A stretch of 64,000 nt of DNA from Acidobacteriota bacterium (GTDB lineage Bacteria; Acidobacteriota; Blastocatellia; Pyrinomonadales; Pyrinomonadaceae). The stretch is from NCBI GenBank assembly GCA_003223025.1, contig QHXR01000025.1, forward strand, positions 1-64,000, in the 5' to 3' direction. A program made the position numbers and the translations under genes. Of the stretch, positions 51,865 to 60,928 are shown one piece after another. The notes beneath the pieces were generated by a model. The model made no database searches, was not told the DNA's origin, and was given only the letters and a program-made list of their open reading frames with translations. Position 1 is the stretch's first letter; the number at the start of each line of letters is the position of its first letter.

Positions 51865-53958
51865 TTACTTCACCGCCGTCGTCTTACTTTCCTTCGGATC
51901 GTATGGCGTCGCCATATAGCGTTTCACCGCGTCCTGCGCGTTGTCGTAGTTGTCGCCGAGATTCTCCGCACGCTTGTACGCCGACTGAGCGCGATTGCGA
52001 TCGCCCTTCGCGTCGTATGCGTTGCCCATTTTGATGTTCGACCAGACCGTAAGCCACGTCGGACTCAAAGTCCCGCCGAGCGACGCTTTGAAATTGTCGA
52101 TCGCAAGATCGTAGTTTCGCTGCTCGAGAAATAGCAGACCAAGGTGATAGTAGATCCACGAATTTGAACGATCGAGCTTCAGCGCTTCTTCGAACTGAGC
52201 CTGAGCCTCAGCGTAACTTCCTTCTTTGAATCGCTCGATGCCGCGACGCGCGATGGACGCGACTCGAAGGTCCGGCGAGATGCGCAGGAGTTTGAAGTTC
52301 GGATCGATGATCACCGTCAGCGGCTTACCGGTCGATTCGATGTTAAAGTCGGCAGTCGACTCATCCATCTGCACCGTCTCGGTCTTCAATCCATTCTCAC
52401 CTTCGGAACGAAGCTGAACTTCGACCGGTAACTTTAGATTGTCGTAGTTCTGTTTCACGGTTCCGCGTGCGACAAATTTTCCACCTCGTGTTCGGATGAT
52501 CAGATAATCCGAGCTGAACTCGGGAACGCCCGTACTCTCGACCCAGCGTGCGAAAAAGTACCTAAGATTCTCACCGTGCACTTTCGACGCGAGTTTTTCA
52601 AAATCGTCGATCGACGCATTCTTGCCGCGATATTCCTGAAGATAAGTACGCAGAAGCTGGTTGAACTTCTCCGCACCGAGCGTGTCGCGTAAAAGCTTGA
52701 AGATGAACGCGCCTTTGCCGTACATGATGTACTGATACGCCGTCGATTGATCATCGAGATTCGCCGGTGCGCGAAGAAGCGACGCAGTCTGTTCGAACGT
52801 CAAAGATTTTTCAAGGAGCTCGCGACGAAGATTCTCAAGCTGCGGGCCGGTCAGTAAACTTTCACGAAGAGCGTACGCACTGAACTCAGCAAGTCCCTGC
52901 GAGATCCACGCGTCATCGAAGGATTTCAAACCGACGGTCAGTCCCCACCATTGATACGCGGCCTCGCGCTGCAGCCGCTCGGTCGTGATATCGCGTCCCT
53001 GTTCAAATTGCCGGTCCGCGATGAAAAGCATTCCCTGCGAAGAGTAGTAGTCGAGACTTTCATCGTCGATCTGGACGACGATAAGTTTTTTTCCGAAGTC
53101 CGCTTCGCCAAGTTTTTTGGTGTAGAACTCGAGAGCTTTTCCGAGAGTCTCGGCGTAGCTGATAACCTGCTGGTCGTTGCCGGGACGCGTGAAGAACTGA
53201 AGATCGTATCCGCCGATGTTCATGTTCTTCTGCGTGTATTTTCCGTACGCGAAATTTCCGATGAGCGCCGGCTTCGACTGAACGAATCTGAACTTGCCGC
53301 CCGCATTCGTTACCGGCTGATCGCTATAGCCCGCGACCTGAAATCCGCCCGGCAGCAAAAGCGTAATATCGGCCATCGCCGGATCCGCCGCGTAGTCGTG
53401 AAACGGGAACCAACGCGCCGCATACATTAAGTAGCCGTTATTCTCACCGATGTAAGCGAGCCGTTTGTTGAGCAATGGTCCGCCGGTCGGCAGATTTAAA
53501 ATTCCGTTGTATTTGAATCGCAGCGTGACTGGAGTTCCCTTCACCGCATCATTGCCGAGATCAACGCGAACGTTCGGGCCAAGATCCGAAGAGCCACCCG
53601 CCTGATCCTGGACAAAGGTGACTCCACCCGGTGACTGAGCTGTCGGCGTCGCAACCGGAACAACCTTGGCCTTTCCCTTAGGAGCCGCCGTCGTCATCGG
53701 AGTCGAGGCTCCGACGCGCGTGACCTCTTCGACCTTCAACGATCCATTGAGTTCAAAGGCGACCGACCGCGTAGTTTCAGTGGGAATAAAAGTGACATCT
53801 GCCGTCGCCGTAAGCTTGTTATCGATGGGCGAGAGCTCGGCGCTGATGACGTAATTCGTGACATCAAACGCACTACGCTTGGCCGCCTGGGCAAAAACCG
53901 CCGTCGAAAGCACGAAAATCGCGGCGATTTGGAGGGAAATTCTAAACAGATTGTTCAT
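51865..53958 (-). CDS. Secreted M1-peptidase-like protein with TPR tail, zinc histidines absent
   Basis: A signal peptide (about residues 1-24) is followed by the M1 N-terminal beta domain, a gluzincin-like domain and, near the C-terminus (about 570-690), TPR-like helices (FEEALKLDRSNSWIYYHLGL, YDLAIDNFKASLGG). The position of the HExxH zinc motif reads R331-E-A-A-Y335 before QWWG, so both zinc-binding histidines are replaced, although the general base Glu332 and the downstream Glu of GLAEFSAYAL remain. It is therefore probably a non-catalytic M1 relative, acting as scaffold or receptor. Length is 697. A repeat-bearing gap flanks each end. Confidence 0.88.
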   Translation of the reverse strand: MNNLFRISLQIAAIFVLSTAVFAQAAKRSAFDVTNYVISAELSPIDNKLTATADVTFIPTETTRSVAFELNGSLKVEEVTRVGASTPMTTAAPKGKAKVVPVATPTAQSPGGVTFVQDQAGGSSDLGPNVRVDLGNDAVKGTPVTLRFKYNGILNLPTGGPLLNKRLAYIGENNGYLMYAARWFPFHDYAADPAMADITLLLPGGFQVAGYSDQPVTNAGGKFRFVQSKPALIGNFAYGKYTQKNMNIGGYDLQFFTRPGNDQQVISYAETLGKALEFYTKKLGEADFGKKLIVVQIDDESLDYYSSQGMLFIADRQFEQGRDITTERLQREAAYQWWGLTVGLKSFDDAWISQGLAEFSAYALRESLLTGPQLENLRRELLEKSLTFEQTASLLRAPANLDDQSTAYQYIMYGKGAFIFKLLRDTLGAEKFNQLLRTYLQEYRGKNASIDDFEKLASKVHGENLRYFFARWVESTGVPEFSSDYLIIRTRGGKFVARGTVKQNYDNLKLPVEVQLRSEGENGLKTETVQMDESTADFNIESTGKPLTVIIDPNFKLLRISPDLRVASIARRGIERFKEGSYAEAQAQFEEALKLDRSNSWIYYHLGLLFLEQRNYDLAIDNFKASLGGTLSPTWLTVWSNIKMGNAYDAKGDRNRAQSAYKRAENLGDNYDNAQDAVKRYMATPYDPKESKTTAVK

Positions 53959-54075
53959 TATCGTCTTCTAAACCTTATATCTTAAAGATGCCTTTCTATG
54001 ATGTTATGGCCGATAAAATCGTTTGCTTATCGAACAAGCGAATAGGATTCGACAAACGTCAGTGATGTCGCCAAC

Positions 54076-54205
54076 GGACTGGACCGCAGGCAGCCTGCCT
54101 GCACGTCGCCGCGTCGGCCGACGTTAGCCTTTATCATCTCGAATCATAATCTTTCACGCCCTCGGAAGCCTCGGCGTGCAGGCAGGGATGCCTGCGGTCC
54201 AGTCC
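54076..54205. repeat. Long inverted repeat, copy 2 of a related pair
   Basis: The arm at 54076-54105 is inverted at 54175-54205, differing by a short internal substitution. Core words (GGACTGGACCGCAGG, GCCTGCA) resemble those of the repeat at 51649. Confidence 0.92.
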
Positions 54206-54231
54206 GTACCAGACTTCGTACAATTCGAGAT

Positions 54232-55455
54232 TTAGCGCACGTATATCGGGTTCGAGATTATCCACGGGATCTTATCGAATGGCGGGCCGAGGTCGTCTCG
54301 GTAGACTTCGACGCGATAAACACCGGGATCCATTGCCGAGATGCCGGTCGCGATCGGGGTGGCCTTAACTTCTGCGATCACATCTCCGTTCTTATATACG
54401 ACGAACCTTGCCGGCGCCGGAGCGATCGCTTCCAAATTTCGACCAGTTAGTTCACCACGCTTCGGTACCGGACTGTGGTCATCCGCAGACGTACGAACTT
54501 CGATGTCTTCAATTCTGAAAACAAAACCTGTTGTATCACCGATAGCATCAAATCCGACAAAAAAATTTCCTGCCCGAATCGCCTCAATCAGACTCTCGCG
54601 GTTGAACTCTTTATCCTTCTCGATCAACACATGTATCCGAGCGATTCGAAATATTGTTTCATAGGGATCCAGCTTTATCCCTAACGGTTTGTTCCCCGCA
54701 TCGTCACCGAAAATATGGAAGCCGATGTTCGAATGCGCATCGGTGCCGGCGAACAATGAGATCGGACGCGAAGCAGCAATCTCGTCGAACTTCGCAAGAT
54801 TCGCATCCGGCCTTTGAAAATTCTTTGCGAGCATCAACTCCGGATACGACGGATATGTCCAAATGAGATCGCCAAGCGCCGTTAGCGGGTTCATCTGCTT
54901 CGCGATCGTGTGCAGACTAAAGACTTCGATCCCGTCGAACTGCGAATCCCACGATTTGAACTTCTCGGGATATGTGATGAGCGCCAATTGATTCGAAGCA
55001 TGCGCCGCGTTGAGAAACGCCGTCGTTCCCGACATCCTCACGCGAGCCGCTTCGCCTCCGCCGGGGATCAAAAGAAATCGATCGCCGTCGCTCGTGTCGA
55101 TCTCATTTCCGCCGACGAACAACGTTTTCCCATACACGCCGTTGAGAGTTTTCTCCGCCGTGTCGAATGTGTCCGAGTAATGTTCGGTCATCAAAACGAA
55201 ATCGAGATCGTTTGAATTCGCCGCGGCGATAAGCTCGTCGAATGACCCGGTACTGTGACCACCGAGATTCGTGTGGGCATGGATGATGCCTTTGTATTCT
55301 TTGAAGGTCGGATCCTGGTTGGTCGTTCGCTGCGCGTCGAGTTGCGCTATCTTCTCCGCGAGCTTACCTGTCTCATATCGCCGATAGATAAACGGGATCT
55401 GCGCCAGCACGAGCAGGACGAGTAACACCAGTAGAATTCGTTTGAAGTTCTTCAT
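54232..55455 (-). CDS. PHP-domain protein with N-terminal membrane anchor
   Basis: After a membrane helix (about residues 1-23, FKRILLVLLVLLVLAQIPF) the protein has a PHP-type domain with metal-binding IIHAHTNLGGHS (about 59-70), LMTEHYSD, GNEID and GTDAHSNIG. PHP domains act as phosphoesterases, so a phosphatase-like role outside the membrane is likely. The C-terminus (about 290-407) is a separate beta-rich domain. I start at ATG 55455, since the longer upstream frame is encoded by repeat sequence. It may be followed by the inverted repeat at 54076. Confidence 0.85.
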   Translation of the reverse strand: MKNFKRILLVLLVLLVLAQIPFIYRRYETGKLAEKIAQLDAQRTTNQDPTFKEYKGIIHAHTNLGGHSTGSFDELIAAANSNDLDFVLMTEHYSDTFDTAEKTLNGVYGKTLFVGGNEIDTSDGDRFLLIPGGGEAARVRMSGTTAFLNAAHASNQLALITYPEKFKSWDSQFDGIEVFSLHTIAKQMNPLTALGDLIWTYPSYPELMLAKNFQRPDANLAKFDEIAASRPISLFAGTDAHSNIGFHIFGDDAGNKPLGIKLDPYETIFRIARIHVLIEKDKEFNRESLIEAIRAGNFFVGFDAIGDTTGFVFRIEDIEVRTSADDHSPVPKRGELTGRNLEAIAPAPARFVVYKNGDVIAEVKATPIATGISAMDPGVYRVEVYRDDLGPPFDKIPWIISNPIYVR

Positions 55456-55462
55456 CAAATCT

Positions 55463-55545
55463 TTCGTGTCATTTCGTGTGTGTTCGTGGTTCCAGTCTTC
55501 CAACGTTAAGAACTGAAATCACGAACTTACACGAAATGACACGAA
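55463..55545. repeat. Imperfect inverted repeat upstream of the PHP-domain gene
   Basis: The arm 55463-55496 resembles the inverse of 55511-55545 with about five mismatches. The word TTTCGTGTCATTTCGTGT is repeated in both. Confidence 0.8.
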
Positions 55546-55567
55546 ACAAAACCACTAATCGGATGAA

Positions 55568-55858
55568 CTAAACAAAAAAATCAACCGACACGACTTTATC
55601 CGCGATCTCCTTACCAAGCGCCGCCACTTTCTGATGTTCGGGATGATCCGTGTAGAGATCCAAATCTGCGCGGTCCGGATATTTCACGACCAGGCCTGTG
55701 TCGAATGAGCGCTCAAGGTGAAGAACGTCGGCTCCTACTTCGAAGCTCACGATGTTCGGGATAATGTTCGGCAAAACGCGAAGCCGCGCGATGTGCTCTT
55801 CGCGTTGCGCGGGCGTGGTTTCGGGTGTGTATTTCCAGCAGACAATATGGACTAGCAT
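55568..55858 (-). CDS. Dabb-family (stress-responsive A/B barrel) protein
   Basis: The 96-residue protein is a single alpha/beta barrel domain of the Dabb type, seen from MLVHIVCWKYTPETTPAQREEH, SFEVGADVL and the ending ALGKEIADKVVSVDFFV. I start at ATG 55858. Frames extending upstream show no coding features. Members are dimeric and often associated with stress or natural product enzymes. It is divergent from the MFS gene, 84 bases away. Confidence 0.85.
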   Translation of the reverse strand: MLVHIVCWKYTPETTPAQREEHIARLRVLPNIIPNIVSFEVGADVLHLERSFDTGLVVKYPDRADLDLYTDHPEHQKVAALGKEIADKVVSVDFFV

Positions 55859-55942
55859 CTCGAGACCTATCTTACAGCGCTTGCATGCATTTCTCACTTT
55901 GCCAACCGGACCTGTCTCAAGCAAAATCGCAGTAATAAAATT

Positions 55943-57433
55943 ATGGCGGCATACTCACGCGAAGAAATCTCACAAGCAAAGATCTGGCAGGTGATCGGAG
56001 CATCGTCGGTCGGGACGATGATCGAATGGTACGACTTCTATATTTTCGGAAGTCTCGCGACGACGATCGCACCGCTCTTTTATCCGCCCGGCAACGACAC
56101 GTTCGCTTACATCGCATACCTCGCGACGTTCGCCGTCGGCTTTGTCGTCCGACCGTTCGGAGCGCTCTTCTTCGGACGCATCGGTGACATAGTCGGACGC
56201 AAGTACGCGTTTCTCGTCACGCTTCTGATAATGGGCGGAGCGACCGCGGTCATCGGATTTCTTCCGACGTATTCGCAGATCGGGATCGCGGCTCCGATAA
56301 TCCTTCTTCTCATCCGCGTGTTCCAAGGACTCGCACTTGGCGGCGAGTACGGCGGAGCTGCAGTTTATGTCGCCGAGCATGTGCCCGACGAGCGTCGCGG
56401 ATTCTACACATCGTTCATCCAGATCACGGCGACGCTCGGATTATTTCTTTCACTCGCCGTGATCCTCATCGTGCAGAACACAATGAGTGCCGAACAGTTT
56501 GCCGGCAAGGCCGATGCAATCGGCGGATGGCGCATTCCGTTTCTCATCTCGATATTCCTCGTCGGAATCTCGCTCTACATTCGACTGCGGATGAAAGAGT
56601 CGCCGATCTTCCAGCACGTGAAGTCGAGTGGAATGACATCAGCGAATCCTCTCGTCGAAGCGTTTACGAAATGGGAGAACCTGCGGCGTGTTTTGATCTC
56701 GCTGTTTGGAGCGACCGCCGGACAAGGCGTCGTCTGGTACACGGGCCAGTTCTACGCGTTGTTCTACATGCAGTCGATCCTGAACGTCACGCAGACATCG
56801 GCGATCTATATCGTCGCGATCGCGTTGCTTATGGGAATGCCGTTCTTTATTTTCTTCGGCTGGCTTTCGGATCGCATCGGACGCAAGTGGATCATCCTCG
56901 CCGGATGTCTGCTCGCGGTTCTGACGTATCTGCCGATCTATCATGCGATGCAAAAGGTCGCGGGATCGAATGTCGTGACCGCGACATCGCAGACGAATCC
57001 GGCAACGGGTGCGATCACGCTGACGCCGCAGTCGAATGACGAAACCGGAGCGTTGGTCACGGCGCCAAAAGTTTTGCCGTACACATCATTCGGCGATCTG
57101 GTTTCGAATCGAACCGCGTGGATGCTGATACTTCTCATCTTCATTCAGGTGATCTGGGTGACGATGGTGTACGGCCCGATCGCGGCGTATCTCGTCGAAG
57201 CGTTCCCGGCGAAGATCCGTTACACCGCGCTGTCGCTGCCGTATCACATCGGCAACGGCGTCTTCGGCGGACTGCTACCTCTTATCGGCGTGTCGATAAT
57301 CGCTCAAACGGGAAATATTTACGCGGGACTTTATTACCCGATGATCGTCGCGGGTATCACGTTCGTTGTCGGCACGATCTTTTTGAAGGAAACGCACGGA
57401 CATAAGATCTGGGAAGAGGTTGCAAATCGCTAG
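55943..57433 (+). CDS. MHS-family MFS transporter
   Basis: The 496-residue protein has 12 predicted helices and the MHS (metabolite:H+ symporter) signatures SSVGTMIEWYDFYIFG near the N-terminus, RPFGALFFGRIGDIVGRK and GLALGGEYGGAAVYVAEHVP. Such transporters carry metabolites such as proline/betaine, shikimate or dicarboxylates by proton symport. A polar loop of about 60 residues interrupts the second half (about 335-385). The ATG has no good SD. It converges with the decarboxylase gene, with inverted repeats in between. Confidence 0.92.
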   Translation: MAAYSREEISQAKIWQVIGASSVGTMIEWYDFYIFGSLATTIAPLFYPPGNDTFAYIAYLATFAVGFVVRPFGALFFGRIGDIVGRKYAFLVTLLIMGGATAVIGFLPTYSQIGIAAPIILLLIRVFQGLALGGEYGGAAVYVAEHVPDERRGFYTSFIQITATLGLFLSLAVILIVQNTMSAEQFAGKADAIGGWRIPFLISIFLVGISLYIRLRMKESPIFQHVKSSGMTSANPLVEAFTKWENLRRVLISLFGATAGQGVVWYTGQFYALFYMQSILNVTQTSAIYIVAIALLMGMPFFIFFGWLSDRIGRKWIILAGCLLAVLTYLPIYHAMQKVAGSNVVTATSQTNPATGAITLTPQSNDETGALVTAPKVLPYTSFGDLVSNRTAWMLILLIFIQVIWVTMVYGPIAAYLVEAFPAKIRYTALSLPYHIGNGVFGGLLPLIGVSIIAQTGNIYAGLYYPMIVAGITFVVGTIFLKETHGHKIWEEVANR

Positions 57434-57438
57434 CGGGG

Positions 57439-57522
57439 CTTTAACCGCAGATCACGCAGATGAAGCAGATCAAGAAGATCAGTTTTAGATCTCTGTGTTA
57501 TCTGTGTCATCTGCGGTTAAAG
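57439..57522. repeat. Imperfect inverted repeat in the MFS-decarboxylase gap
   Basis: The arm 57439-57472 (CTTTAACCGCAGATCACGCA) is matched inversely at 57488-57522 with some mismatches. It lies between convergent genes and could terminate both. Confidence 0.8.
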
Positions 57523-57528
57523 AATGTC

Positions 57529-57707
57529 GCCCGCGAATAGCGCGAATAGACGCGAATAAAAGAAAATTCTTCATTCGCGTTTTTTCGCGTCATTCGCGGG
57601 CAAAATTCTTCCCCTGATTTTGATCGCTACGCGATGAAAACAAAAGTCGAAAAAAGATTTTTCTTATTTCGCGTCTTTTCGCGTTTTTCGCGGGCAAAAT
57701 TCTTTTA
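57529..57707. repeat. Repeats of the GCCCGCGAAT / TTCGCGT word
   Basis: GCCCGCGAAT (57529-57538) is inverted at 57592-57601 within a longer, looser dyad, and a third copy of the TTCGCG...GCGGGCAAAATTCTT word at about 57668-57705 runs up to the 3' end of the decarboxylase gene. Confidence 0.75.
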
Positions 57708-59141
57708 CGTCACGGCTTGATTCAACAATTCCCAAACCTTCATGAGGTGCTTCTCTTCGACGCGGATACTTCCGACCGACAGACGCAGCGTGAATTTTCC
57801 ATTGAGCTTTGTGTGCGAGAGATAAGCTTCGCCTGAAGCGTTGATGTCATTCATGATCCTCTCATTCAATGCATCGAGATCATCGACGTCCGACGGACAT
57901 GCGCGGAAGCAGACGAGGGCGAACGGAACTGGAGCGAGCATTTCGAAATTCGGCGATGCTTCCACCCACGACGCGAACAGATTCGCGAGTCGGCAGTGCT
58001 CCCGGATTCGATCGATCAAACCTTCGCGGCCGAAGTATCGCATCACGAACCAAAGTTTTAACGCGCGAAATCGTCGTCCGAGTTGAATGCCATAATCCAT
58101 TCCATTCTTCACCGTACTTTCGTCACTCGTTTTTAGATACTCGGGCACGAGTGAGAACGCGCGTTTCAGTTCGTCGAGGTCGCGACAGTAGAGCACGGAA
58201 AGGTCGAACGGCGTGAACAGCCACTTGTGCGGATTCGTGACGATCGAATCCGCGCGTTCGCATCCTTTGAAATAATGCTGCAACTCGGGAACGATCGCTG
58301 CAGAACCGGCGTACGCCGCATCGACGTGAAGCCAGATCCCGTGCTTCTCACAAATGTCCGCGATCGCATCGACCGGATCGACGCTCGTGCTCGATGTCGT
58401 CCCGATCGTCGGGACGACGCAGATCGGCACGAATCCGTTCTCGACATCTTCATCGATCGCATCCGCGAGCGCCTCCGGAATCATTTCGAAACGTTCGTTC
58501 ACAGCAATCTTGCGAAGACTTCGCGTCCCGAGTCCGAGCGTGATCACCGCTTTGTCGATCGACGAATGCACATGCTCCGAGCAATAAACACGAAGCAGCG
58601 GAAGATCGTCACGACCGCTCATACCAAGTTCGCGGATCTTAAGATTCGCGCGATCGCGTGCGGCGGCTATCGCGTGCATCGTCGAAACAGACGCCGTGTC
58701 GTAGATGATCCCCTCGAATTCGTCCGGCAGATTCATCATCTGACGGAGCCAGTCAAGCACGACATCCTCGAGCTCGGTCGATGCCGGCGACGTCCGCCAT
58801 AACATCGCCTTCATATCAAAAGCGGCAGCAAACATCTCACCGAACACACCAACCGACGAAGTCGAGGTCGAAAACAAACCGTGAAAATTCGGATGATTCC
58901 AATGCGTGACGGCAGGAAGGATCAGACGATCCATGTCTTTCAACACATCGCCAAAATCTTCACCGCTTTCGGGTGGTGACTTCGGCTGACTGTCTTTCAA
59001 CCAGCCGGGCTGAACCTGTGATAGCACCGGAAATTCATCGATGTGCTCGAAATAATTCGCGATCCAATCGACGATCTCATAGCCGTAACGCCGGAAATCT
59101 TCAGCAGGCATGTCACCGAGCTTCGGGTCTTTCTGTTTCAT
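57705..59141 (-). CDS. PLP-dependent aromatic-L-amino-acid decarboxylase
   Basis: A group II decarboxylase. The PLP-binding lysine is Lys306 in NPHKWLFTPFD, matching the family position. HIYAD-like ligands are present as HVDAAYAGSA (about 272), and the N-terminus EDFRRYGYEIVDWIANYFEH and the conserved HPNFHG (about 82) are typical. Length 478 fits dopa/tryptophan decarboxylases and related enzymes. Which amino acid it uses is not certain. The gene stands next to two amino acid permease genes (59428 and 60929), which suggests an amine-forming uptake-decarboxylation context. Confidence 0.93.
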   Translation of the reverse strand: MKQKDPKLGDMPAEDFRRYGYEIVDWIANYFEHIDEFPVLSQVQPGWLKDSQPKSPPESGEDFGDVLKDMDRLILPAVTHWNHPNFHGLFSTSTSSVGVFGEMFAAAFDMKAMLWRTSPASTELEDVVLDWLRQMMNLPDEFEGIIYDTASVSTMHAIAAARDRANLKIRELGMSGRDDLPLLRVYCSEHVHSSIDKAVITLGLGTRSLRKIAVNERFEMIPEALADAIDEDVENGFVPICVVPTIGTTSSTSVDPVDAIADICEKHGIWLHVDAAYAGSAAIVPELQHYFKGCERADSIVTNPHKWLFTPFDLSVLYCRDLDELKRAFSLVPEYLKTSDESTVKNGMDYGIQLGRRFRALKLWFVMRYFGREGLIDRIREHCRLANLFASWVEASPNFEMLAPVPFALVCFRACPSDVDDLDALNERIMNDINASGEAYLSHTKLNGKFTLRLSVGSIRVEEKHLMKVWELLNQAVT

Positions 59142-59173
59142 GGTTGGATTCCTTTCCCGGTTTGACGGTTTTA

Positions 59174-59257
59174 TTCAGTGGATAGTTTTAAGTCACAAGT
59201 GACAAGTTGATTCGTGATCCGCAACTATCCACTTCCAACTTATAACTATCCACTGAA
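59174..59257. repeat. Inverted repeat in the decarboxylase-permease gap
   Basis: TTCAGTGGATAGTTTTAAGT (59174-59193) is matched inversely at 59238-59257 (one mismatch), with further words of the same kind. It lies in the divergent promoter region of the two genes. Confidence 0.82.
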
Positions 59258-59301
59258 AAAAAACGTCCCAAGTTAAGGCGGTCGAAATTCTTTATTAACA
59301 C

Positions 59302-59329
59302 TCGACAGTTTTTGGAATAAAAGTATAAT
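59302..59329 (+). promoter_or_regulatory. Sigma-70-type promoter for the first permease gene
   Basis: TCGACA (59302-59307), a 16-bp spacer and a perfect TATAAT (59324-59329) form a strong match about 100 bases before the ATG at 59428. Confidence 0.65.
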
Positions 59330-59427
59330 AGCACCTACGAACAACTCGCCTACGTCAGTAAATTAAAGAACTTTGCAATCCGGGTAATAGGAAAAAGGAA
59401 CCTACTTTTTTCAAATCGAGGAAATTT

Positions 59428-60902
59428 ATGGCAGCAGAAGTTGCTCAACCCGAGCAACAATCTAAGGAAGGTTTTATCCGTGGGCTCGGCCTGCTCGATT
59501 CGACGATGATCGTCGCCGGATCGATGATAGGTTCGGGCATTTTTATCGTCTCCGCGGATATCGCTCGGCAGGTCGGATCGCCCGGATGGCTTCTTGTCGT
59601 CTGGCTCATCACAGGATTTCTGACGATCGTCGGTGCACTTTCTTATGGTGAGCTCGCGGCGATGATGCCGAAGGCCGGCGGTCAGTACGTCTATCTTCGC
59701 GAAGCATATTCGCCGCTCTGGGGATTTCTCTACGGTTGGACTTTGTTCCTTGTAATTCAAACCGCGACGATCGCGGCGGTGGCCGTCGCATTCGCGCGAT
59801 ACACGGGGCTGTTCTTCCCTTCAATATCGGAGACCAACTACCTCATCGAGCCGATTCGCGTCGCATCGTCTAGTTACGCGTTCTCACTTTCCACCGCCCA
59901 ACTGCTCGGCATTCTGATGATCGCGCTCCTGACGTGGATGAACACGCGCGGGCTGAAACTTGGAAAGCTTGTTCAAAATACTTTCACGTTCGCGAAGACG
60001 GGATCCCTCATCGCACTCATCGTTCTCGGACTTATTGTCGGACTCGTGTGGCATCCGGAAATCGCGAGAGCGAACTTCGGAGATCTCTGGACCGTTCGCG
60101 GAAATCTGCAGGATGTCGGTCACGGCCTTACGGCCGCGGTCGTCTTCGGACTATTCGTCGGCATCTGCGTCGCGCAAACTAACTCGCTTTTCTCATCCGA
60201 CGCGTGGAACAACATAACGTTTACAGCCGGCGAAGTCCGCGATCCCAAGCGAAACATCCGGCTCGCATTGCTGCTCGGAACGGGCGGCGTGATCACTCTC
60301 TATCTGCTTGCAAACCTTGCTTATCTCACCACGCTTCGATTCGAGGATATTCAAAAAGTCGCTGCGTCGGCGCGTTGATCATGGCGGCAGCTATCATGGT
60401 CTCGACTTTCGGATGCAATAACGGACTGATCCTTTCCGGTGCTCGTCTGTACTACGCGATGGCGAAGGACGGACTGTTCTTTAAGTCGTCCGGCGAGCTC
60501 AATAAATTTCACGTCCCGGCGTGGGGTTTGGTGATCCAGGGAATCTGGGCGTCGTTCTACGTTCTGCCGCGAACGGTCAAGGCGGACGGCACATACGGAA
60601 ATCTTTACGGCGATCTGCTTACGTACGTGATCTCGGCTGCACTCATCTTTTATATTCTGACGATCATCGGAATATTTGTTCTTCGGGTGAAGCGTCCGGA
60701 TGCGGAACGTCCTTATAAAGCGTTTGGGTATCCGATCATCCCGGCGCTATATTGCATTGGCGCCGCAGTCATACTCATTGTTCTTTTCGTTTATCAGACG
60801 ACGGCGACCTGGCCCGGTCTGTTGATCGTCCTCACCGGCGTTCCCGTTTATTTCATTTGGAGAAGGTCGGCCGAAAAGCCCGAGCAAGTCGAGCTGCCAT
60901 AA
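59428..60902 (+). pseudogene. APC-family amino acid permease, interrupted by a frameshift
   Basis: The first frame (59428-60378, 316 residues) covers the start of a 12-helix amino acid permease (LLDSTMIVAGSMIGSGIFI, GGQYVYLREAYSPLWG, SDAWNNITFTAGEVRDPKRN) and stops at 60376-60378. The rest continues in another frame from about 60384 (ALIMAAAIMVSTFGCNNGLI to the C-terminus at 60902). The segment between is shortened, with roughly 20 residues of the expected sequence missing, so a deletion plus frame change is likelier than a single-base error. The gene starts with GAGGAAATTT upstream and a promoter. An assembly error cannot be excluded. Confidence 0.82.
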
Positions 60903-60928
60903 TCTATTCAATTCGTTAGGAGGTTTTG

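Noticed and set aside
60376-60378. TGA at the permease interruption as a selenocysteine codon
   Set aside because: The homologous continuation is in a different frame and residues are missing around it, so it is a frameshift, not recoding.
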